Below are positions 18,447 to 25,727 of a DNA stretch of 64,000 bases, in pieces (within the stretch, counting starts at the first letter, position 1; the number at the start of each line of letters is the position of its first letter). Position numbers and translations under genes: made by a program. This stretch comes from Marine Group II euryarchaeote MED-G37 (GTDB taxonomy: Archaea; Thermoplasmatota; Poseidoniia; Poseidoniales; Thalassarchaeaceae), in NCBI GenBank assembly GCA_002457555.1, contig NTJQ01000001.1, forward strand, positions 1 through 64,000. The letters run 5' to 3'. The notes under the pieces were generated by a model that made no database searches, was not told where the DNA came from, and saw only the letters and a program-made list of their open reading frames with translations.

Positions 18447-19484
18447 ATGAAAATCGACCCAAAGAGCCGTCCATTACAAATTGCAGTCGCTCTGATGCTT
18501 TTCCTCCCTACACTCTATCTCGGTCTAGGGTATGTTATCGCATCACAAGCAATAGCCGCAAAGCCAGGATGTTACGTTTGGGAGGACAATCACCCAGATT
18601 CCTGGACGTCTTTCGATGATTGGGAGTCTTTTGGAACCGGAGAGGTTGCAGAAGAGAGAGTAGCCATTAGGCAAAACTTCGATGCTAGCCCGTACCAAAT
18701 GGAATCCTATGAAAATGCAAGCTTCCCGCCCAGAGGAGACGACCAATCGATTACCCTCAGGGGATGGTATGTCGAAGTCGACCCGGAAGCACCAGTAGTT
18801 ATCTTGACCCACGGAATGCCTTCTAATGGAAATTGCAAACCAGAAATGCTACTGATGCAAGCCTTCCTTGCCGAGGGAGGCATCAATTCACTTTCCTTTA
18901 GTTTGAGGAATTACGGTTACAGCGACCAAGTCAGCGACTACATTGCGGTCGGACAGGTTGAGTATATCGACATCCTTGGCGCATATGATTGGCTAATTGA
19001 CTCCAAAGGCTACCAAGCCGGAGAAGTTGGATTGGTAGGAATCTCTCTTGGAGGAACGGCAGCATTTGCCTTTGAGGACGAGCCAGGCATTGCTGCGATG
19101 TGGCTCGATAGCGCAGTTCTTGACTTTCCGCTCGTTGTTCGAAACGAACTGGGTAGAATGGGCTTCCCTGCCTTCCTTGGAGGAGCAGCAATCACAGTTG
19201 GAGGTTGGATGGCCGGCGCCGATCTCGATGGACGAAACCCAATCCATGCAGCCGATGCCGCAGGAGATCGTCCAGTTTTCCTCACTCACGGACTCGAGGA
19301 TACCAGAGTGTCTGTTGAACACTCAGAACGATTTGAGGAGAGAATGATTGAGAATGGCGGCAATGTCGAAACTTGGTATGTCGAAGACAGGGCACACGTC
19401 GATGCGATGTGGAGCGATTCGGAAGAATACGAAAACCATCTCACTTCATTTTTCCACGATGCATTTGGTATGAATAGTAGTTAA
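18447..19484 (+). CDS. Alpha/beta hydrolase with N-terminal membrane anchor
   Basis: ~345 residues from the ATG that opens MKIDPKSRPLQIAVALMLFL. The first ~35 residues form one hydrophobic helix, so the enzyme is likely anchored with the catalytic domain outside. The oxyanion strand is VVILTHGMPSNGN, the nucleophile elbow is VGISLGGTAA, and the acid and histidine are probably in GLEDTRVS and DRAHVDAMW. It resembles esterase/lysophospholipase-like or BAAT-like hydrolases. Two cysteines (CYVWED and NCKPE) could form a disulphide. Substrate unknown. Confidence 0.88.
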   Translation: MKIDPKSRPLQIAVALMLFLPTLYLGLGYVIASQAIAAKPGCYVWEDNHPDSWTSFDDWESFGTGEVAEERVAIRQNFDASPYQMESYENASFPPRGDDQSITLRGWYVEVDPEAPVVILTHGMPSNGNCKPEMLLMQAFLAEGGINSLSFSLRNYGYSDQVSDYIAVGQVEYIDILGAYDWLIDSKGYQAGEVGLVGISLGGTAAFAFEDEPGIAAMWLDSAVLDFPLVVRNELGRMGFPAFLGGAAITVGGWMAGADLDGRNPIHAADAAGDRPVFLTHGLEDTRVSVEHSERFEERMIENGGNVETWYVEDRAHVDAMWSDSEEYENHLTSFFHDAFGMNSS

Positions 19485-19526
19485 TGACGGCACTATGTTT
19501 TTGCCTTCCTATATATCCAGGGAATC

Positions 19527-19664
19527 GTGCCAATTGACTCCATTCTGAAGTGTTTGGCTGGGGAAGCAGTGAAATCCACAGTTCGAGGAACCTTTCGAGA
19601 ACACAAGAACTACGCCGATTATGAAAAGGAAATAGCGGCTAAAATGGCGTTGATAGAATGGTAG
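19527..19664 (+). CDS. Tiny hypothetical gene, first of a three-gene cassette
   Basis: A GTG-started frame of 45 codons beginning MPIDSILKCLAGEAVK and ending AAKMALIEW. The stop TAG lies inside the overlap ATGGTAG with the start of the next small gene, an arrangement typical of translational coupling. No family is recognised. The peptide is amphipathic and mixed in charge (FREHKNYADYEKEIAAK). Support comes only from the overlap and from the cassette arrangement, so confidence is moderate to low. Confidence 0.4.
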   Translation: MPIDSILKCLAGEAVKSTVRGTFREHKNYADYEKEIAAKMALIEW

Positions 19665-19912
19665 TTTTTGAAATAATTGCTGAAGCATGTTGCTCGTTTT
19701 TGTTCGTTCCCGCGGTGGAAGCAGTGAGAGAGGATTTGAAAGTGAAATCCCAAGAAACCAAATTCGTTTCAATCAACAATAATTGTTCTATTGATGGCTG
19801 TAATGCTATGAGGTATGAAGACTCGATATATTGTTTGAGGCACAAACCAAGCAAGGAATCCAAAGAAGAAACTCAGCCGGAAGAAAACTGGTGGGAAGAC
19901 CAAAAGGAGTGA
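19658..19912 (+). CDS. Small zinc-finger-like protein with WWED tail, copy 1
   Basis: 84 residues. A hydrophobic N-terminal stretch (EIIAEACCSFLFVPAVEAV) is followed by a C-x4-C-x10-C-x2-H motif (CSIDGCNAM...IYCLRH), probably one zinc site, and an acidic tail ending EENWWEDQKE. The next gene (19917-20246) has the same three parts with identical Cys/His spacing. The tails are encoded by a 60-bp block that is 59/60 identical between the copies. I know no named family with this architecture. A short membrane-tethered zinc-binding adaptor is possible, but function is unknown. Confidence 0.65.
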   Translation: MVVFEIIAEACCSFLFVPAVEAVREDLKVKSQETKFVSINNNCSIDGCNAMRYEDSIYCLRHKPSKESKEETQPEENWWEDQKE

Positions 19913-20237
19913 TATTTTGCCCTTACCTGGAATAATTGCAGAAATTTTCTGTAACATACTATTCTATGGTGCTATAGCTGCAGCCAGTGACGGAACCGGA
20001 AAGAAAACAAAAATCGATACATCATCAATTTCTATTGATTCAATCAAAGAAAAACAGCGACAAGGAAACTCATTATCTCCATCGGATCGCCAAGCCCTTA
20101 TGTCACGAACGTGTTTGCTACCTGGATGTAACATAGGTAATTTTCGAATGACAGATTATTGTCATAAACACCAAGATCACAAACCAAGCAAGGAATCCAA
20201 AGAAGAAACTCAGCCAGAAGAAAACTGGTGGGAAGAC
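19841..20237 (+). repeat. 60-bp direct repeat encoding the shared tail of two small genes
   Basis: Copies are at 19841-19900 and 20178-20237. They differ at one position only (CCGG versus CCAG), while the flanking coding sequence of the two genes has diverged strongly, including in silent positions. The block encodes HKPSKESKEETQPEENWWED. Near-identity limited to this block suggests recent gene conversion or a recently copied module. Confidence 0.95.
19905..19919 (+). promoter_or_regulatory. Shine-Dalgarno element deciding a TTG start
   Basis: AAGGAGTG overlaps the stop of the upstream small gene and lies about seven bases before TTG at 19917. It is the best argument for a TTG start of the second zinc-finger-like gene and for re-initiation after the first. 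Confidence 0.55.
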
Positions 20238-20246
20238 GAGAATTAG
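19917..20246 (+). CDS. Small zinc-finger-like protein with WWED tail, copy 2
   Basis: 109 residues, TTG start. The opening PGIIAEIFCNILFYGAIAAA parallels copy 1 (EIIAEACCSFLF). A longer polar linker (residues ~25-65) follows, then C-x4-C-x10-C-x2-H (CLLPGCNIG...DYCHKH), then the tail ending EENWWEDEN. Its TAG stop at 20244-20246 touches the 3' CCA end of the convergent tRNA-Asp gene with no spacer. Paralogy with copy 1 is clear from shared order, spacing and tail. I cannot assign a function. The zinc-knuckle spacing resembles C-x4-C...YC-x2-H knuckles seen in some phage and mobile-element proteins, but this is only a resemblance. Confidence 0.65.
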   Translation: MPLPGIIAEIFCNILFYGAIAAASDGTGKKTKIDTSSISIDSIKEKQRQGNSLSPSDRQALMSRTCLLPGCNIGNFRMTDYCHKHQDHKPSKESKEETQPEENWWEDEN

Positions 20247-20322
20247 TGGCGCCCCGACCGGGATTTGAACCCGGGTCGAAGCCTCGACAGGGCTTCATGA
20301 TAGGCCACTACACCATCGGGGC
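20247..20322 (-). tRNA. tRNA-Asp (anticodon GTC)
   Basis: The cloverleaf folds on the minus strand: acceptor GCCCCGA pairs with TCGGGGC, the anticodon stem AAGCC/GGCTT closes a seven-base loop CTGTCGA with anticodon GTC, and the T arm contains GGTTCAAATCC. The discriminator is G, as expected for tRNA-Asp. The CCA end is encoded (20247-20249). No intron. The CCA touches the stop codon of the convergent gene. Confidence 0.97.
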
Positions 20323-20456
20323 AGGAATCGGCACGACTACCGTTGTCTATTTCAATCGCTCGCGTGGGGCGGGTGTTGATATTTTCACAATTCGGCATTA
20401 TTTTATGAGGCAAAAACAGGGTATTATTCATCACCCTTCTTCTGCCGCAATTCTGT

Positions 20457-21041
20457 ATGAGCGAGCCCCGCATTGTCATCGACGTAATCGACAACGGCGG
20501 CCAATGGACACATCGAGAATGGCGTATGCTACGTTACATGGGGGTCGACACCCAGATTCTTTCTAACAACACACCGATTACTGAACTTCGCGAATTAGAC
20601 GGACTGATTCTTTCAGGCGGCGCCGCCCGTGTTGGATTAACAGGAGAATTAGGTAATTGTGCAGCCTATCTTGGACTAGACATTCCAATTTTAGGAATCT
20701 GCGCCGGCCATCAATTCATGGCCGGTCATTATGGCGGCCGAGCGGCTGAAGCGCCCGCACCTGAGTTTGGTGCTGCGACAATCAATCTCATCGATGGCGG
20801 CGGGCCATTATTCGACGGAACTCCGGAATCTCAGACTGTATGGGAGAGCCATAACGACGAGGTCACGGAATTGCCCGAGGGGTTCAGAATTACTGCTAGT
20901 AGTGAATCATGTGAAATTCAGGCTATGGAGAACTCAACATTAGACCGATTTGGATTACAATTTCACCCAGAAGTGAATGACTCCGAGTACGGTTCAAATA
21001 TTTTTCAGAACTTTGTAGATATCTGCCGCAGGGCCCTTTAG
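20457..21041 (+). CDS. guaA: GMP synthase glutamine amidotransferase subunit
   Basis: 194 residues, the size of the stand-alone archaeal glutaminase subunit of GMP synthase, which passes ammonia to a separate ATP-pyrophosphatase subunit. The triad of class I glutamine amidotransferases is visible: nucleophile Cys in ILGICAGHQFMAG, and His and Glu in QFHPEVNDSE. The first strand IDVIDNGGQWTHREWRMLR is typical. Bacteria fuse both halves, so the split form supports an archaeal host. The synthetase subunit is not in this window. Confidence 0.94.
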   Translation: MSEPRIVIDVIDNGGQWTHREWRMLRYMGVDTQILSNNTPITELRELDGLILSGGAARVGLTGELGNCAAYLGLDIPILGICAGHQFMAGHYGGRAAEAPAPEFGAATINLIDGGGPLFDGTPESQTVWESHNDEVTELPEGFRITASSESCEIQAMENSTLDRFGLQFHPEVNDSEYGSNIFQNFVDICRRAL

Positions 21042-21094
21042 GGCCCACTTTTCCGATGAGCAGATTGAAGAAGGGCTGGTAAGTCGGCGGCCCG

Positions 21095-21364
21095 ATGGCG
21101 AACAGGCTTACACTCTACAAGTGCCGCTCCTGCAACCGCACAGACAGAAAAGAGTACGATCCAGATGGCAACGTGTCTTGCAATCACTGCAACTCCCCAA
21201 TGGACTCTCTAGAACCGCGATACAAGTGCGTCCGCTGTGGGCACATTGAATGGATAGAAGTTGGAACTGTCGGCAAGTCCTGCCACAAGTGCGGCTACCG
21301 AATTTTCGTCAAGCCGCGAAAGGAAGGAACCGACCGTGGTTACAAGATTCTCAAAGCGCGATGA
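21095..21364 (+). CDS. rpoP: RNA polymerase subunit P with extra N-terminal zinc ribbon
   Basis: 89 residues. The C-terminal half (residues 43-89) matches archaeal RpoP/eukaryotic Rpb12: YKCVRCG, then SCHKCGYRIFVKPR, then a basic tail ending KILKAR. Archaeal RpoP is normally ~45-50 residues. Here an additional ribbon with C10-x2-C13 and C29-x2-C32 precedes it (YKCRSCNRTD and SCNHCNSP), giving two CxxC-CxxC units. The extra ribbon may make contacts on the polymerase surface. It sits between guaA and the RFC-like gene on the same strand. An alternative is a separate double-ribbon protein related to RpoP. Confidence 0.75.
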   Translation: MANRLTLYKCRSCNRTDRKEYDPDGNVSCNHCNSPMDSLEPRYKCVRCGHIEWIEVGTVGKSCHKCGYRIFVKPRKEGTDRGYKILKAR

Positions 21365-21428
21365 AATCCCATACTTCCTGTGGAAGTAATGGCGCGGAGT
21401 TCAAGACCCGCCTAATTCACGCTGATAC

Positions 21429-22568
21429 GTGGCGAGCTGGCTGAGTACACATGCTCCGCGTACCTTCGACGAATTGGCAGCACCGAAAAGTGTCCGAGAA
21501 GCGCTCAAGAGCGCGAGTCTAGCTTCAGAACCCCCACATCTGCTAATCACTGGCCCGTCTGGTGTTGGAAAGACGGCCTCTTGGCGATTGGTAGCGCGTC
21601 AGATGCTTGGCCCAGGGTGGGAATCTACCACACATGTTTTGCAAGCGCGTGATTTGATGCGAACCCGTGGTGCAATGAACAAGTTCGAGGAATTCCTTAG
21701 GCCAGGAGGTTCGGGCTCATCAGATACATTAGCCGGCCGTATGAGCCTAGACGCCTATGACCGAGGAATAATTTCAGCGTCGGAAGGAGATGTAGCGCCT
21801 GCGGGTACTGAATTAGAAATCGAATCAGGTAGAATTCCAGTCAGCCGATTATTGGTGATTGAAGATGCCGATCATCTTGGAGGTATTAGACAAGCATATC
21901 TTCGTCGAATGATGGAAACAGTCGGCGTTGCTAGCAGATTCGTCCTAGTCGCTAGAGCACCTTCGCGCCTTATCGATGCAATCCGATCTAGGACCCAAAT
22001 GATTCGAATTCCCTCCACAAGCCGCGAGACTGTAATCGATACAATGCAATCAATCGCCAAATCCGAATCAATCTCAGTTGATGAAGGCGTACTAGGTGAT
22101 TTGGCCTATGTTGCCGAGGGCAATTTACGAAAAGCAATTTTCACATTAGAGATGTTACATGGACGAAAACTCACCGAGGACCGCTCTGCAGTACACCGCT
22201 TGGTTCAGGCCACAACGTTGCAAGCGGGAAGACATCTTCTGGAACTCGCACTTCGTGGCCGAGTTGTTGAATGGCGGTGGGAGAACGTTAGAGGTCGTCG
22301 TTCCAAGGTATTAGGGGGCGCAATAGCAGAGATTGATCGCCTAATGAATGACCATGGGTTAGATGCCGATGATATTATTTCACAACTCCATGATGTCCTC
22401 GTCGGCCGTCGTCTTTCACTACCCGATGAACTACGCTCAGAGTTAATCTCCGCATTGGCGATTTGTGACACTCAAATTCGCAGTACAATGCACGCCAGAA
22501 TCCCCTTTGAGAACTTTCTCCACAAGGCTGCAACCTCTGGTCGAAAGCATGGCCTTGCCTTTGGTTAA
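21429..22568 (+). CDS. Replication factor C-like AAA+ protein, divergent
   Basis: 379 residues, GTG start. The order of RFC boxes is recognisable: an N-terminal WLSTHAPRTFDELAAP (box II, W...RP), Walker A GPSGVGKTAS, Walker B LLVIEDADHLG, sensor 1 FVLVARAPSRLI, then IRSRTQMIRI, and the collar helices. Three diagnostic positions deviate: DEAD is EDAD, SRC is SRT, and sensor-1 CN is AR. There is also a long insertion between Walker A and B (~residues 80-130). It may be a non-catalytic clamp-loader subunit. Standard rfcS and rfcL are not in the window. The stop abuts tRNA-Arg. Confidence 0.75.
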   Translation: MASWLSTHAPRTFDELAAPKSVREALKSASLASEPPHLLITGPSGVGKTASWRLVARQMLGPGWESTTHVLQARDLMRTRGAMNKFEEFLRPGGSGSSDTLAGRMSLDAYDRGIISASEGDVAPAGTELEIESGRIPVSRLLVIEDADHLGGIRQAYLRRMMETVGVASRFVLVARAPSRLIDAIRSRTQMIRIPSTSRETVIDTMQSIAKSESISVDEGVLGDLAYVAEGNLRKAIFTLEMLHGRKLTEDRSAVHRLVQATTLQAGRHLLELALRGRVVEWRWENVRGRRSKVLGGAIAEIDRLMNDHGLDADDIISQLHDVLVGRRLSLPDELRSELISALAICDTQIRSTMHARIPFENFLHKAATSGRKHGLAFG

Positions 22569-22646
22569 TGGCGGGCGCGGCAGGATTCGAACCCGCGGTC
22601 CCTGGCTTAGGAGGCCAGTGCATTATCCAGGCTATGCTACACGCCC
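22569..22646 (-). tRNA. tRNA-Arg (anticodon CCT)
   Basis: On the minus strand GGGCGTG pairs with CGCGCCC (one T-G pair), the anticodon stem CTGGC/GCCAG closes a loop CTCCTAA with anticodon CCT, and the T arm contains GGTTCGAATCC. Discriminator G and an encoded CCA (22569-22571) are present. The CCA directly touches the TAA of the convergent RFC-like gene. No intron seen. Confidence 0.97.
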
Positions 22647-22752
22647 ACTCCGGCGACCGCATCCTCCTCAAGAACTCTAAGGGTGCCCAAATTGATACTT
22701 TGACCTCTAATTTGAGCCGAGAGAATCAAGCCATGTTCGATGTCGGACAGGC

Positions 22753-24216
22753 ATGGCGAGTGAGCGCAGCCTCCCAACTCCTTACGCCAAGGAGAGCGAC
22801 CGGCAGGCGCAACAAGAGCAGGCATTGAGCCTGCGAGTAAAGGCCAGAGACGCAGGTAGGAGATTTTGGGTCAGAGTGGCTACAAGCAGACCTCAACCAC
22901 AGTTGCGTACCTTGTTATCATTGGTAGCTCCGATAACAACAGCCATTCTGCTTATTGGGTGGGAATATTCATCATTTCCAGTAGCGATTACAGTACATGT
23001 TGGACTAAGCCTTAGCCTAATGCCTGCCTTTTTCGCCGCTTCCTTCGCTCGGATGTCTGCTAGGGACAGACTTCGCTTACGAGCAGTAGGCTTCCGCTCT
23101 ATGAATTCGTACCCCGGTGTGGAACGTATTCTCAACTCGCTCGATGAGAGAAGAATTAGAGAGAGAGTTAGAATTTCATGCAGCCTTCTTGCAACAGCCG
23201 CTCTCGCTTCCCTCTGGAATCTGGATGCGGGAGAAACTCTTACCTCGTTAGTTCTGGGGGCCTGTATCGCATTGTCGACTATTTGTGCTTTCAACACGCA
23301 ACAATTGGAAGCCTCAATTCCCATGCGGTCAAATTCCTTCCCGCTGTTGTCTCTGCACGCTCCGACACTACATGATAGCACACTGGATCGAGTCTTGTCA
23401 GATCTCTTGGTCGCTCATTTAGATCCGGAAACAGCCAGTCATTGGGATATTTGGACAAACTCACTAGTTCACGACGTTCGAAGCGACCAAACTCCAGAAT
23501 CGGCAGTCGAGCATCTGCTTGAGGCAATCCATTTGGAACACCTAGGGTTACTCGACGAAGATGGCCTACTAAGCGAAACCCGCCGGGTTTTCAAGGTCTC
23601 AGCAATCGACGGGCTTTTCTCATCAAATTCTAAGTTCAACATGAGAACTCTAAGGCGACTACTCGCTCATACTAGGGCTTGGCAACCCGGCCTATTCCGT
23701 CTCACAGACAGATTACAGGATTCAGTCATCAGGGGAGACCCTACTCTTACCGAGGAGGCTTGGAGACTAGATCTCGACCTACCTCCTAGGTGTGGTCAGG
23801 GCCAAGGAAATCTATTCGTGATGATACACAACCATTCTGGCAAGAACCAATCGGTTGAAGTCGACATATTGGCTGCTGAAGGAGAACCCGAAATCCAAAC
23901 TCTTCGAGTATTTGCAAACGCCTCCCCTCAGCCCAAATCACCGTCTCCTTTAGGCGTGCAGGGAGGCGTATTGACCGAATCATTTGGACGCCTTCTAGCA
24001 GACTCAACAGTTCTCTGGATCGGCTTGGCATGGCCCGATTCCATATCTGGGCCGCACCCTGTACAGGTCACTCTAAGAAATGAGGAAGGAGAGACGATTG
24101 AATCAACAGTAGTAACCACCCTACTTTCCTCAGGAGTCCAGGCGGAAAGTATGGGCCATAGAATGGCCGATGCTGCATCCGAAGTCCGAAGAATCGCCCT
24201 CGCACTTGCAGATTGA
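22753..24216 (+). CDS. Hypothetical membrane protein, 487 residues
   Basis: No family recognised. The N-terminal ~45 residues are charged, followed by four hydrophobic helices in two pairs (about 52-70, 75-95, then 137-155 and 160-175). A ~300-residue soluble part follows, with a helical middle (HLLEAIHLEHLGLLDEDGLL) and a beta-rich C-terminal part (NLFVMIHNHSGKNQSVEVDI). This could be a membrane protein with a cytoplasmic helical and beta-sandwich domain. It starts just after tRNA-Arg, divergent from it. Confidence 0.75.
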   Translation: MASERSLPTPYAKESDRQAQQEQALSLRVKARDAGRRFWVRVATSRPQPQLRTLLSLVAPITTAILLIGWEYSSFPVAITVHVGLSLSLMPAFFAASFARMSARDRLRLRAVGFRSMNSYPGVERILNSLDERRIRERVRISCSLLATAALASLWNLDAGETLTSLVLGACIALSTICAFNTQQLEASIPMRSNSFPLLSLHAPTLHDSTLDRVLSDLLVAHLDPETASHWDIWTNSLVHDVRSDQTPESAVEHLLEAIHLEHLGLLDEDGLLSETRRVFKVSAIDGLFSSNSKFNMRTLRRLLAHTRAWQPGLFRLTDRLQDSVIRGDPTLTEEAWRLDLDLPPRCGQGQGNLFVMIHNHSGKNQSVEVDILAAEGEPEIQTLRVFANASPQPKSPSPLGVQGGVLTESFGRLLADSTVLWIGLAWPDSISGPHPVQVTLRNEEGETIESTVVTTLLSSGVQAESMGHRMADAASEVRRIALALAD

Positions 24217-24287
24217 GACTGATTATCGGAGCGAAGCCCCGAGCGTCATCTTCATGTCGCAAACACGGCTCGCCCGAGACGAGAACC

Positions 24288-25718
24288 ATGGAATCTTGGA
24301 ATCTAGTCATCGTCGGCTCGGGCCCTGCCGCCCTAAGAGCCGCTATTGCCGCAGCGGATGCTGGAACCACACCCCTGATTCTAGAATCCTCAGGAATAGG
24401 CACAGGGACCTCGGGCGCAGATCTCGCCGGCCTTGCAGCATCTATCGACGAAGTAAGCTCCTCCGGACATCGTGACGACACCATTTCTGCCGGCGGCGAA
24501 ACCACAGACAAGGTAGCAGCTGCAAGGGTTTGCGGAGAAGCGCTCAGCGTCCTTGCAGAATTGGAAAGATGGGGCCTTGTTCTCCGTCGCCGAGAAGGAG
24601 GACTTCCTCACGCGGCTAAAATTACCGGACACAGTATGCCGAGAATGACAGGCTGCGGAGATGCGACCGGACGAAACATCGCCCGTATTCTCGAAGAGCA
24701 AGCGATGAAGAGAGGCGTTGTTCGCCGTTCAGACATCCAAGTAATGTCGTTGGTTATGGATGGTAAGCAAGTAAGAGGTCTTACTGCATACGATACCAAC
24801 ACGGGAGAAGTCATTGGGATCCAAGCCAAGGCGGTAGTCCTCGCTACCACCGGCCATCAAGGACTTTGGTCGAACCCATCAGATGGAGCTGGATTGGGCT
24901 CAGCACTGATTGCCTCAGCCAGCCTCGCACTCACCGGAATGGAAAACAACCCTACTCACCCACTTACTGTAAGAGGAACAGACCTCAACATAACACTCGA
25001 CGTATTAGGCTCAGGCGGCAGGGTTAGAAAATCCAGTGGAGAGGATGTTGAACCCAGCGAAGTTGGTGATGATGATTGCATTCTAGATTTGAGAAGCTTA
25101 GAATCTGATGCTAAGGCTTGGTTCTCCAACACACATACCAGAATCAAGGACAGAACAGGCCTAGATATGTCTAGAGACGTGATTCCAATCACACCAAGCA
25201 TTGCTACAACGACAGGAGGCGCCCCCGTAGATGAGCATGGTCGAGTAACCCTCTCAAAAGGTAAAAAGTGGGCCACTGGTATCTATGCAGCCGGGCGATC
25301 TGCAAACAATGGAATGCATGGAGAGGGGATGTTGGCAGGTAACCTAATCCTCGACGATTTAGTAGGCGGAGGAAATGCTGGAAACCATGCAGCCACTTGG
25401 GCTAAAGAAGCATCTTTTGGGGGCTCAAATTTAGTTGAAAAAGCGGTTACAAACTCCTCAAAGAGACTCGAATCTTTGAAGTCAGGAGAGGGAGTATCTG
25501 TCGGTCAAGCATCAGCAACTTTGGCTTCTGTAATGTCCTCTTGCATTAATGGCTCTAGAGATAAATCCTCACTAAAAGCCGCCGCAGATGCTATTGCTGA
25601 GATGAAGAAAAACGGAATCAAAGTAACAGATCAATCAAGCGTGATGAACACAGAGATGTGTTCGGCCCTGAAACTTCAGGGAATGATTGCAATCGCAGAA
25701 CAGATTACAAAATCGTGA
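24288..25718 (+). CDS. FAD-dependent oxidoreductase of the SdhA/FrdA/NadB family
   Basis: ~476 residues from the ATG that gives MESWNLVIVGSGPAALRAAI; the longer frame from 24213 would place 25 unconserved residues before the FAD fold. The dinucleotide motif GSGPAALRA, the KITGHSMPRMTGCGDATG segment (substrate loop region of fumarate reductases) and the C-terminal FAD motif GIYAAGRSANNGMHGEGMLAGN are clear. The SHTxxAQGG segment, whose histidine carries covalent FAD in SdhA, is replaced by GTGTSGADLAGLA, so FAD should be non-covalent. No iron-sulphur or membrane partner is adjacent. A HIT gene follows 9 bases later. Confidence 0.85.
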   Translation: MESWNLVIVGSGPAALRAAIAAADAGTTPLILESSGIGTGTSGADLAGLAASIDEVSSSGHRDDTISAGGETTDKVAAARVCGEALSVLAELERWGLVLRRREGGLPHAAKITGHSMPRMTGCGDATGRNIARILEEQAMKRGVVRRSDIQVMSLVMDGKQVRGLTAYDTNTGEVIGIQAKAVVLATTGHQGLWSNPSDGAGLGSALIASASLALTGMENNPTHPLTVRGTDLNITLDVLGSGGRVRKSSGEDVEPSEVGDDDCILDLRSLESDAKAWFSNTHTRIKDRTGLDMSRDVIPITPSIATTTGGAPVDEHGRVTLSKGKKWATGIYAAGRSANNGMHGEGMLAGNLILDDLVGGGNAGNHAATWAKEASFGGSNLVEKAVTNSSKRLESLKSGEGVSVGQASATLASVMSSCINGSRDKSSLKAAADAIAEMKKNGIKVTDQSSVMNTEMCSALKLQGMIAIAEQITKS

Positions 25719-25727
25719 GGAATATCA

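Noticed and set aside
19509-19772. Minus-strand frame of 87 codons across the small-gene cassette
   Set aside because: It is antisense to the overlapping plus-strand small genes, which have paired Cys/His motifs, a Shine-Dalgarno site and paralogy; the minus frame shows none of these.
19485-20330. Attachment-site duplication of the tRNA-Asp 3' end flanking the cassette
   Set aside because: I looked for a second copy of the tRNA 3' sequence at the far side of the cassette (19485-19530) and found none, and no integrase gene is present.
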